Of a DNA stretch of 16,128 bases, positions 8,401-14,536 are shown piece after piece. A program made the translations under genes and the position numbers. Source of the DNA: Hyphomicrobiales bacterium (lineage in GTDB: Bacteria; Pseudomonadota; Alphaproteobacteria; Rhizobiales; Aestuariivirgaceae). The notes beneath the pieces were generated by a model that saw only the letters and a program-made list of their open reading frames with translations, did no database searches and was not told where the DNA came from. Location: contig JANXRO010000082.1 in assembly GCA_025356765.1 (NCBI GenBank), forward strand, positions 1 through 16,128, written 5' to 3'. Each line of letters begins with the position of its first letter. Within the stretch, counting starts at the first letter, position 1.

Positions 8401-9000
8401 GGGTGCCGTTTGCCCGCCTTCGATAACAGAGCGATAGAACACAACCGCAAATTTTGTGTTCTGCTGCGCGCGATAAATCCCGGCATTAGCCAAAGGCTTT
8501 GCTGCGTCAGGTTGTTCCGCATCATAAATTAAGTGTTCACAAAACTGCAAAAGCGTCACAGCATTTTCAACGCCGCCAAAAGCCAGATATTGCCTTACGC
8601 GTTCACATGCGATCGGATTTACTGTCGAACGCGCGGTAAGCGACGGATCAACATCATTGCCGCCAGCCAGCACAACAAGCTTGATATTTTTTTCACGCGC
8701 CAAAGCTTCGATCACATCAATGCCGTAAGGCCAATAAGCAGCACCCCCCAACACCCGCACAATAATAAGTTTGGCAAATTGCAGCGTTTTTTCAGCATAT
8801 AGATCAACTGACGCAGGGTGTTGCAATTGCATTAAATTGGCAAGCCGCAACCCAAGCCTCGCCTGCCCAGCAGCATTGGCAAGATTGGCCAATTCACTAT
8901 CAGCCGCTGAAAGAATAATCACATCGGCTCGCGTTTGTTGAAGGTCAATCGCCTCTGCCGCGCCATCAATCACGCCAGATGTTGTGGCCAGAAGATGCAT
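5437..9000 (-). CDS. cobN: cobaltochelatase large subunit CobN
   Basis: CobN is the large subunit of the ATP-dependent aerobic cobaltochelatase, which with CobS and CobT inserts cobalt into hydrogenobyrinic acid a,c-diamide. The chosen ATG 9000 overlaps the cobW stop as TGATG and gives MHLLATTSGVIDGAAEAIDL, the expected N-terminus; a longer frame to 9093 lies inside cobW. The product is 1187 aa. Family signatures include HNGKHGNLEWLPGK (about 514-527), YPFIVNDPGEGTQAKRR (about 547-563), and a C-terminal stretch with YHNDHSRPERP and NPKWINGVKRHGYKGA (about 1055-1105). It is somewhat shorter than Pseudomonas denitrificans CobN but covers both ends of the family. CobS and CobT are not in the window. 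It is closely related to ChlH/BchH, but CobN is favoured by context. Confidence 0.96.
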   Translation of the reverse strand: MHLLATTSGVIDGAAEAIDLQQTRADVIILSAADSELANLANAAGQARLGLRLANLMQLQHPASVDLYAEKTLQFAKLIIVRVLGGAAYWPYGIDVIEALAREKNIKLVVLAGGNDVDPSLTARSTVNPIACERVRQYLAFGGVENAVTLLQFCEHLIYDAEQPDAAKPLANAGIYRAQQNTKFAVVFYRSVIEGGQTAPIDGLIEALGSCTAIYVSSLKDKFSAAFIRENLQSPSVIINATSFAVGDEAQDTLATFDCPVLQVTLAGNTFEDWQVYSRGLKTTDLAMSVVLPELDGRIYTRAISFKSDYLWHEKTQCRIVNYKPVPDRVAYVADLAKNWAALRNTANAQKHIAIVLANYPDKDGRIANGVGYDTPASTIEILKTLGREGYDVGAIPYNGNALISSLQATRNSKRSGAALNLDEYLEHFSALPETVRAQINSQWGNAQTDPSFRDGAFQLAINLYGNMAVAIQPARGYGIDPKSTYHDPALVPPHGYLAFYFWLRHHFKTYAIIHNGKHGNLEWLPGKALALSETCYPEITLGPTPQLYPFIVNDPGEGTQAKRRTSAVIIDHLTPPLTRAESYGPMKDLEALVDEYYLASGLDQRRVATLRAQIFELTSSTRFDKDAGLEGTNDSDLQKLDGFLCDLKEAQIRDGLHILGISPTGQQETDLLVALTRVPRGLGEGGDASLIRAISDDFGFAPFDPLTCKFSEPWHGTRPAKLLKLIDTPWRSNGDTVERLEIYASALLSSYPRTQHVNEELEKILDTVASTIRPSLVACGPNELASLLKGLAGQRVKAGPSGAPTRGRLDVLPTGKNFYSVDNRAVPTPTAWTLGQKSADELLKRHFQDHGQHLKTVGLSAWGTANMRTGGDDIAQALALVGAKPVWDNSSWRVTGYEIIPLAKLGRPRVDVTLRISGFFRDAFPAQIELLDKAFRAVAALDEPEEDNPLVAYRNTHRIFGAKPGAYGAGLQALIDEKIWDSKADLAAAYVMWGAYAYGAKVEGVNDETTFKRRLAGIEAVIHNQDNREHDLLDSDDYYQFEGGMSAAVETQSGQKPKVYHNDHSRPERPVVRTLEEEISRVMRSRVVNPKWINGVKRHGYKGAFEIAATVDYMFAFAATTGAVKTHHFDLAFDAYVSDIETRNFIAQNNPAALKEIAARFEEAIARNLWQPRLNSAYDVLKDLQK

Positions 9001-10034
9001 CAGCCCTGAAGCTGGGCCGTGATTGCCGCTTGATCCATCGACTTTTCGCCAATCACCACAAGCTGTGTGCGCTGTGTTTCGCCCGCGTGCCACGCCCGAT
9101 CAAAATAAGAATTAACCCGTGGCCCAACGGCTTGAATAAGAAGCCGCGCTTGTGAACCCACAACAACACTAAAACCCTTGAGGCGCAAAATATCATGCTG
9201 CTCAATCGTTCGGGCAATGCGTTGCAGCAAACTGTCTTTGTTCTGGGCGCCGTTCAATTCCACAATGAAGGTGTTGAAATCATCATGGTCGTGTTGTTCA
9301 ACGCCTTCCATCTCGTGGTTGGATTTGCGATTTTCTAGATCATCTTCAGCACCTGCATTCGTGCCCAACAGAATAGCGGGATCAATGGCACCCTGTTGGG
9401 TTGGAACAAGCGTGCAGCCTTTGCGTATTTGCGGTTTTAAAATGTTGGTCACTTCCGCCAATTCAACAGCAGAAAGCAAATCAGTCTTATTCAAAATAAC
9501 CATATCAGCGCAGTTCAACTGGTCTTCGAACAGTTCTTGAATGGGGTTTTCATGGTCCACATTGGGGTCTGCCGCGCGTTGGGCGGCAATGGCTTCTTCA
9601 TCATCAGCAAAGCGCCCTTCGCTCAGTGCCTTGGCATCAAGCACAGTGATCACGCCATCAACAGTCACTCGAGATTTAATTTCGGGCCAATTGAATGCGC
9701 GCACCAAAGGTTGGGGCAAGGCTAGGCCAGATGTTTCGATGATGATGTGATCAAGCGGTGTATCTCGATTCAAAAGCTTGTTCATCGTTGGCACAAAATC
9801 ATCAGCCACGGTGCAGCAAATGCAGCCATTGGCAAGTTCAATGATGTCATCATCCGTGCAGGCTTCTTGGCCACAGCCTTTCAAAATTTCGGCGTCAACG
9901 CCAACGTCGCCAAACTCATTGATAATCAGCGCAATGCGCCTGCCGCCAGCATTTTGCAAAAGATTGCGTATCAAAGTGGTTTTACCGGCACCGAGAAAGC
10001 CAGTGATAACTGTCGCTGGAATTTTTGATGTCAT
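9000..10034 (-). CDS. cobW: CobW, COG0523-family metal-handling GTPase of cobalamin synthesis
   Basis: CobW belongs to the G3E/COG0523 GTPases and is thought to deliver cobalt for B12 synthesis. The 344-aa protein has Walker A GFLGAGKT (12-19), NEFGDVGVD (39-47), the metal-binding GCICC motif (Cys71, 73, 74), ETSGLA (100-105), and the GTP-specificity motif NKTD (181-184). A His/Asp-rich stretch (HEMEGVEQHDHDDF, 239-252) precedes the C-terminal CobW_C domain. ATG 10034 overlaps the cbtA stop as ATGA and begins just before the P-loop as in the family. The frame is open to 10307, but that extension is a Cys-rich shadow of cbtA. Its place between cobalt uptake genes and cobN supports a cobalt chaperone role. 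Confidence 0.96.
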   Translation of the reverse strand: MTSKIPATVITGFLGAGKTTLIRNLLQNAGGRRIALIINEFGDVGVDAEILKGCGQEACTDDDIIELANGCICCTVADDFVPTMNKLLNRDTPLDHIIIETSGLALPQPLVRAFNWPEIKSRVTVDGVITVLDAKALSEGRFADDEEAIAAQRAADPNVDHENPIQELFEDQLNCADMVILNKTDLLSAVELAEVTNILKPQIRKGCTLVPTQQGAIDPAILLGTNAGAEDDLENRKSNHEMEGVEQHDHDDFNTFIVELNGAQNKDSLLQRIARTIEQHDILRLKGFSVVVGSQARLLIQAVGPRVNSYFDRAWHAGETQRTQLVVIGEKSMDQAAITAQLQG

Positions 10035-10765
10035 GATGGTTGAATTTCCTCTTGAAAACGATCGAGCGCATAGCCCAAAAGCAGGCCCATCGCGCACCAA
10101 AACACAGCCGCGGCGGCAATAGAGTTTGCCACAAACTCCCCAGCCAATCCCGGCGGAACAGTTGTGGGCGTTGACGGAGCAACAGGTGCGCCCACAATGT
10201 GGGGCAGCGCAATCAACACAACAGCAAGAACCTTGGCCCAAATTTCTGGCCTTTTGGCAATCAGATAAATGCCAATTCCGGTGGCCAGAATTGTGCCCAC
10301 CCACCACACTTGGCGGCCTAACAAATCTGCCACAGGCATGCCCGGAACCTCAGGCGGAAGACCAGCGGCCGGGGCCACGGCAACTGCCAGAAAGCCACAC
10401 AAGCCCCAAATCAAACCGTTATTTTTTGTAATGGGAACGGCCGTGAGCAATGAAACCCCAGCCAGCATCGCAGCAAACCCAGCGCCTGCAAGCAGCGAAG
10501 CAGCCGTTGTAAACAACGTGCGCTGTAAACCTTCAGCAGGCTCCCACGCGGGTCTATTATCATCGCTGCACATTTTCATGCCGGGCATTGTTTCAACGCA
10601 AGGCTTATTGGCATCTGCAATAGCTGATGCAACGGGGTCTGCCGCCGTTTCATAAACCTCGCCCTGCAAAATAAGGGGCGTTAACTTCACATGTTGAATG
10701 CCTGCCAAGACAAGGCCAGCCAACATGCCCGCGATCAAAACCGCGAGAACAATTCGACCAATCAT
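10031..10765 (-). CDS. cbtA: predicted cobalt transporter subunit CbtA
   Basis: CbtA is a predicted inner-membrane cobalt transporter described by comparative genomics as the partner of CbtB in B12-regulated operons. The 244-aa protein has five or six hydrophobic segments (about residues 5-25, 82-108, 115-137, 150-170, 175-195 and 208-236). The N-terminal motif HVKLTPLILQGEVYE just after the first segment is typical of CbtA. A His in LPHIVGAPVAP is another possible metal contact. The gene is 13 nt after cbtB and overlaps cobW by ATGA. No good Shine-Dalgarno is seen; the start codon lies inside a perfect 18-bp palindrome (10761-10778). Transport is predicted for the family, not shown by sequence alone. 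Confidence 0.92.
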   Translation of the reverse strand: MIGRIVLAVLIAGMLAGLVLAGIQHVKLTPLILQGEVYETAADPVASAIADANKPCVETMPGMKMCSDDNRPAWEPAEGLQRTLFTTAASLLAGAGFAAMLAGVSLLTAVPITKNNGLIWGLCGFLAVAVAPAAGLPPEVPGMPVADLLGRQVWWVGTILATGIGIYLIAKRPEIWAKVLAVVLIALPHIVGAPVAPSTPTTVPPGLAGEFVANSIAAAAVFWCAMGLLLGYALDRFQEEIQPS

Positions 10766-10778
10766 AATCGATTATGAT
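10761..10778. repeat. perfect 18-bp palindrome over the cbtA start codon
   Basis: The two halves are ATCATAATC and GATTATGAT, fully complementary without a spacer. In the mRNA this would be a 7-bp stem with a UCGA loop that includes the cbtA AUG. It fills most of the cbtB-cbtA gap. It may tune cbtA translation relative to cbtB, or be a protein-binding site; neither is shown. Confidence 0.6.
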
Positions 10779-10970
10779 TTAGTGGCAGGGAAAGCCGATA
10801 GAGTGGCGCGTGTTATGCGCAGCATTGTGCACGGCGTCGATGTGCGAAAGCCCAACTGTGAAAACAATTGTGACACCCAGAAACAGGCAAACAAGCCCGG
10901 CACCAATGCGTGTTGAAACTGAAGCCGTTGTTTTGCCAATTACAGTTTTGGCTAATACAGTCGTGGTCAT
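10779..10970 (-). CDS. cbtB: predicted cobalt transporter subunit CbtB
   Basis: CbtB is a very small membrane protein found with CbtA downstream of cobalamin riboswitches and predicted to help take up cobalt. The 63-aa protein has one transmembrane segment (about residues 21-42). After it comes the family's His-rich end with His43, 48, 52, 56 and 63 and the closing GFPCH, a likely metal-binding site. A strong Shine-Dalgarno (GGAGGG, 10974-10979 region) lies just before ATG 10970. It is first gene of the operon and the direct target of the riboswitch upstream. Length and motif agree with the family. Confidence 0.93.
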   Translation of the reverse strand: MTTTVLAKTVIGKTTASVSTRIGAGLVCLFLGVTIVFTVGLSHIDAVHNAAHNTRHSIGFPCH

Positions 10971-10973
10971 GTC

Positions 10974-11028
10974 ACCCTCCGTGAGACCTGTTGTTGGACG
11001 GATACGCCCATTTTACTCGGCAGGTCTC
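10974..11028 (-). promoter_or_regulatory. expression platform of the cobalamin riboswitch (Shine-Dalgarno switch before cbtB)
   Basis: GAGACCTG of the B12 box (plus 11021-11028) is an exact 8-nt complement of CAGGTCTC (plus 10983-10990) just upstream of the cbtB Shine-Dalgarno. A competing 5-bp stem, TCCGT (plus 10998-11002) with ACGGA (plus 10978-10982), would cover the first part of the Shine-Dalgarno CGGAGGG. No hairpin with a U-tract is seen, so translational control is favoured over termination. The pairing is seen in sequence; the mechanism is inferred. Confidence 0.5.
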
Positions 11029-11212
11029 CTGACTTGCGGGTCGTTGATCTGATAAAGCCTTCCCAGATTTCCTTATTCAGGTTTTCCAGTGGCATATTCT
11101 ATCAAACCTCGCCGCTTACAGTTGCGGGGGCAGTCACGGTTTTGGCCCCTTTTGGGTCGTCCTCACCGTATTCCCTCTTAGGCTCTTTGGCGGTTGCCGC
11201 AGAACACCGAAT
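11015..11212 (-). promoter_or_regulatory. cobalamin (AdoCbl-type) riboswitch of the cbtB-cbtA-cobW-cobN-cobO operon
   Basis: Read on the minus strand the element has the hallmarks of the cobalamin riboswitch. A TTCGGT strand (about 11206-11211) pairs with GCCGAG near the 3' end. AGGGAA is followed by ACGGTG, then an extended P5 hairpin GACCC-AAAA-GGGG with CCGTGACTGCC. The invariant CCCGCAACTGTAAGCGG segment lies at about 11112-11128. GCCACTGG is at 11086-11093 and the B12 box AAGTCAGGAGACCTGCCG at about 11018-11035. Binding of the coenzyme is expected to repress the cobalt uptake and cobaltochelatase genes that follow. This explains most of the 362-nt gap between cbtB and the secretion gene. 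Confidence 0.95.
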
Positions 11213-11219
11213 GTCATCA

Positions 11220-11247
11220 CATCGCAAGTTTGAGCTCGATTTGTCAA
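11220..11247 (-). promoter_or_regulatory. possible promoter upstream of the cobalamin riboswitch
   Basis: A perfect TTGACA -35 hexamer (11242-11247, minus strand) stands about 30 nt upstream of the riboswitch 5' end. The matching -10 is poor: TGCGAT at 15-nt spacing is the best of several weak candidates. The position is right for a transcript that starts near the first riboswitch helix. Confidence 0.4.
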
Positions 11248-11332
11248 TGCAATTTGCGCCGTTCAAGCCCCAAACGCGACATTGCACCAAATTAGATCGA
11301 ATTAACTGATAATACACCCTGAACCGTGTTTA

Positions 11333-13129
11333 ATGCGATTTGGGCATTGGGTTAAGGAACAAACAGGCGTGGCGCAAAAACCGACACAAGAATTGTGGCA
11401 AGCAATTGTCAGCAATAATCGCGGCGTCATTGCCTCAACATTTTTCTTTAGCTTCATCGTTAATGTTCTGATGCTGACGGGATCTCTGTTCATGCTTCAG
11501 GTCTATGACCGCGTCATTCCATCAGGCTCAATCCCAACGCTTGTGGCCTTGTCGATCATAGTGCTGATTCTTTATGTTTATTTCGGCGTGCTTGATTATA
11601 TCCGCTCACGCATTTTCGTGCGCATTGGCAGGCGGATTGAAGAAAACCTGCGGGCCCGCGTATTTGATGTCATGTCGCATATGTCTTTGAACAAGCAAAA
11701 CCCGGTGGGAAGCCAGCCAGTGAATGATCTTACCACCATTCGCCAATATATCGGCGGGCAGGGGCCGATTGCTTTTTTCGATATGCCTTATGTGCCGTTT
11801 TATCTGGCTGTTGTTTTCATGCTCCACTGGCTGTTGGGTGTAGTGGCCACAGTTTGTGCGGTTGTCATATTCATCCTGGCGCTTTTAACTGAACGTTCTA
11901 CACGCGGACCGGCTGCTTCGGCCCACGTAGCCACCAACCGTGCTTCCATAATGACAGAAGAAACCAGGCGCAATTCTGAAGCGCTTTATTCTTTGGGCAT
12001 GAAAGCGGCCATGCGCAACCGCTGGATTAAAGTGCAAGGTGAGGCACTTGATTTTCAAACCAAGGCCAATGATGCCAGCGCCAGCTATGGCTCTATCAGC
12101 CGGGTTTTCCGAATGATCGTTCAATCTGCCATGTTGGCCATGGGCGCTTTTTTGGCCGTGAAGCATGAAATTTCGGGCGGTTCCATCGTTGCCTCTTCAA
12201 TCATTATGGGCCGCGCCTTGGCACCCATTGAACAAGCCGTTGGCAATTGGCAACAATTTCTGGGCGTGCGCAAAGCGTATGAACGCTTGGCCAAATTGCT
12301 CAACTCTGTTCCGGTTATTGAAAAGCGCATGAAGCTTCCAGATCCTAAAGGATTTGTTGAAGTTGAAAATGCCATCATCATGTTGCCCAATTCCGATAAG
12401 CCCATTTTGCAGGGCATTGCCTTTAAGGTTCAACCCGGCAAAGGCCTTGGCATTATCGGGCCAACAGGTGCGGGCAAATCCACTTTGGCGCGTGCATTGG
12501 TCGGTTTGGTTCCCTTGGCACGCGGTGCCATTCGCTTGGATGGTGCTACGCCAGATCAACGCGACAGTGATGAACATGGTAAGATGATTGGCTATCTGCC
12601 CCAAGATGTACAAATTTTTGACGGCACTGTGGCCCAAAACATCTCACGTTTTTCTGAAAACCCAGATCCGTCGAAAATCGTAGAGGCAGCACAATTGGCC
12701 AATATCCATGATTTTATCATGCGCTTGCCACAAGGCTATGACACACAGTTAAGCGAAGGTGGTTCACGCCTTTCCGCTGGCCAACGCCAGCGCGTGGCTT
12801 TGGCCCGCGCCTTGTTTGGTGATCCGGTTTTATTGGTGATGGATGAACCCAATTCGAATTTGGACGCTGATGGCGAGGTTGCGTTAGACCGTGCCATCCG
12901 TTCATGTTTGGCGCGCAAGGCATCTGTCATTGTGGTGGCTCACAGGCCAAGCGCCTTGCTGGCCATGGATGATTTGCTGGTTCTGGCCAATGGCCAAATG
13001 GCGGCGCTTGGAACCCGTGATGAAATTATGAAAAAAGTTGGAGGCAAACCAACGCCACCCCCGGTTCAACAAACCAATCAAAGAATAACCATGCAGATGC
13101 CGCCGCTTGGCCCGCAGACCCGGAATTAA
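11333..13129 (+). CDS. type I secretion system permease/ATPase (PrtD/HlyB-like ABC transporter)
   Basis: This is the inner-membrane ABC exporter of a type I secretion system, moving proteins (often RTX or related) across both membranes with an adaptor and an outer-membrane channel. The 598-aa protein starts directly with the membrane domain: FFFSFIVNVLMLTGSLFMLQVYDRVIPSGSIPTL, the PrtD/AprD-type signature, with no C39 peptidase domain. The ATPase domain has Walker A GPTGAGKST (376-384), signature LSAGQRQ (480-486), Walker B ending DE (504-505) and switch His537. A Pro/Gln-rich tail follows. No good Shine-Dalgarno precedes ATG 11333, so a slightly later start (for example GTG at codon 13, after AAGGA) is possible. 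The adaptor gene follows one nucleotide after the stop. Confidence 0.94.
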   Translation: MRFGHWVKEQTGVAQKPTQELWQAIVSNNRGVIASTFFFSFIVNVLMLTGSLFMLQVYDRVIPSGSIPTLVALSIIVLILYVYFGVLDYIRSRIFVRIGRRIEENLRARVFDVMSHMSLNKQNPVGSQPVNDLTTIRQYIGGQGPIAFFDMPYVPFYLAVVFMLHWLLGVVATVCAVVIFILALLTERSTRGPAASAHVATNRASIMTEETRRNSEALYSLGMKAAMRNRWIKVQGEALDFQTKANDASASYGSISRVFRMIVQSAMLAMGAFLAVKHEISGGSIVASSIIMGRALAPIEQAVGNWQQFLGVRKAYERLAKLLNSVPVIEKRMKLPDPKGFVEVENAIIMLPNSDKPILQGIAFKVQPGKGLGIIGPTGAGKSTLARALVGLVPLARGAIRLDGATPDQRDSDEHGKMIGYLPQDVQIFDGTVAQNISRFSENPDPSKIVEAAQLANIHDFIMRLPQGYDTQLSEGGSRLSAGQRQRVALARALFGDPVLLVMDEPNSNLDADGEVALDRAIRSCLARKASVIVVAHRPSALLAMDDLLVLANGQMAALGTRDEIMKKVGGKPTPPPVQQTNQRITMQMPPLGPQTRN

Positions 13130-13130
13130 T

Positions 13131-14450
13131 ATGACAGATTTGGCCCACACCCCGTTGGATACAACCCGTTCAATCCGCAAACTCCAGCTTTTTGGTTTTG
13201 GCAGTATTGCCGCCATGCTGGCCCTGTTTGGCGTATGGACAGCGCTTGCCGATATTAATGGCGCAGTCATCGCACCGGCCACCATTCAGGCTGAAAGCTA
13301 TTCCAAAAAAGTGCAGCACCGTGAAGGCGGCAACGTTCTGAAAATCATGGTCAGGGACGGTGATATCGTAACCGCTGGCCAAGAACTGATCACGCTAGAC
13401 CCAACCGAAACCCAAGCTGAACTTGGCATTATTCAAGGCCAGATGGATGAGCTTTCAGTAAAGCGCGCCAGACTATTGGCCCAACGTGATGGCGAAGCAG
13501 ATCTGGCTTTGCCAGACGACATTAAGGCCCGCGCGGCAGAACCATCGCTTGCCGAAATCATCGCAGGCCAACAAAAATTGTTGCAATCGACACAGCAAAC
13601 AATTCTGGGCAAACAAGAACAATATAATGTTCAAGCCGCGCAATTTGCAGAAGAAATTAAAGGCATCGAGTCGCAAATTGCCGGCGGCAAAAAGCAGCTT
13701 TCATTGATCAATCAAGAAACTGATGGATTGAAAAAACTTCAGGCCCAAGGCTTGGTGCCAGCCAGCCGCATCATGTCGATGGACAGAGAGGCGGCCCGCA
13801 TCAGCGGCGAGCAAGGCCAGTTGGCAGGCAATAAAGCCTCTTTGCAGGCAAAAATTAGCGAAACCAAATTGCAGGTGTTGCAAGTTCAAGAGGATGCTCG
13901 CACCCAAGCTTTAACCGATCTGCGCGATACCGAGGCCAAAATCGGCGAATTGCAAGGCCGCCAGGTTGCTTCAAAATCGCGACTGGCGCATTTGTCGATT
14001 AAGGCACCCATCACGGGAACAATTTATCAAATGGCGGTGCACACGGAAGGCGGCGTGATTGCGCCCAACGAACCCTTGATGATGATTTTGCCGCAAGGCG
14101 ATGATCTAGTTTTGCAAGCCCAAGTGACACCCAACGATATTGATCATGTGCATATAGGCCAACCGGCCGAAGTGGTGTTCAATTCTTTTGATTCCCGCGT
14201 TACACCCAAGATCTCGGCGCAAGTGACGCAAGTTGCCGCTGACACAACCAAGCAAGACCAGCAGACACCAGCATTTTATGTGGTGCGCTTGACAATTTCA
14301 GCCAAGGAACTTGAGAAGCTTGGCAAAAATAAATTAAAGCCCGGCATGTCTGCTGAAGCCTTCATTCAAACCGAATCGCGTTCGCCATTTTCTTATTTGG
14401 TAAAGCCGTTGATCCAACAATGGTCGCATGCCATGCGCGAGAGTTATTAA
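13131..14450 (+). CDS. HlyD-family membrane fusion protein of the type I secretion system
   Basis: This is the periplasmic adaptor that links the ABC exporter to a TolC-like channel. From ATG 13131 the protein is 439 aa; a TTG start at 13107 would add eight residues inside the ABC gene and is less likely. It has a short cytoplasmic N-terminus, one transmembrane segment (about 18-40), the first half of a lipoyl-like domain (about 58-92), a long alpha-helical coiled coil rich in Gln, Lys and Glu (about 95-275), the second lipoyl half (IKAPITGTIYQMAVHTEGGVI, about 290-310), and a beta-barrel region (about 324-425) ending near PGMSAEAFI. This is the PrtE/HlyD architecture. It is one nucleotide downstream of the ABC gene, so the two form an operon. 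Confidence 0.94.
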   Translation: MTDLAHTPLDTTRSIRKLQLFGFGSIAAMLALFGVWTALADINGAVIAPATIQAESYSKKVQHREGGNVLKIMVRDGDIVTAGQELITLDPTETQAELGIIQGQMDELSVKRARLLAQRDGEADLALPDDIKARAAEPSLAEIIAGQQKLLQSTQQTILGKQEQYNVQAAQFAEEIKGIESQIAGGKKQLSLINQETDGLKKLQAQGLVPASRIMSMDREAARISGEQGQLAGNKASLQAKISETKLQVLQVQEDARTQALTDLRDTEAKIGELQGRQVASKSRLAHLSIKAPITGTIYQMAVHTEGGVIAPNEPLMMILPQGDDLVLQAQVTPNDIDHVHIGQPAEVVFNSFDSRVTPKISAQVTQVAADTTKQDQQTPAFYVVRLTISAKELEKLGKNKLKPGMSAEAFIQTESRSPFSYLVKPLIQQWSHAMRESY

Positions 14451-14536
14451 CGCGCTGCCAATTTTAATTCTTTCTTCACGATAAACTTTTGCCAAAGCAA
14501 CGGAGTTTTAACCCTAACAGATCATAACCAACAATT

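Noticed and set aside
9001..9093. N-terminal extension of CobN (31 residues)
   Set aside because: It lies wholly inside cobW; ATG 9000 forms a TGATG junction and gives the expected CobN start MHLLA.
10035..10307. Cys-rich extension of CobW (91 residues)
   Set aside because: It is the shadow frame of cbtA. ATG 10034 starts the protein just before the P-loop, as in the family.
10126..10655. Plus-strand open frames opposite cbtA and cobW
   Set aside because: They are antisense shadows of conserved genes with no ribosome binding site or known domain.
11282..11313. Promoter for the ABC transporter gene (TTGCAC ... GATAAT)
   Set aside because: GATAAT is a good -10 match, but the spacing to TTGCAC is 20 nt and no better -35 is present, so it was not listed.
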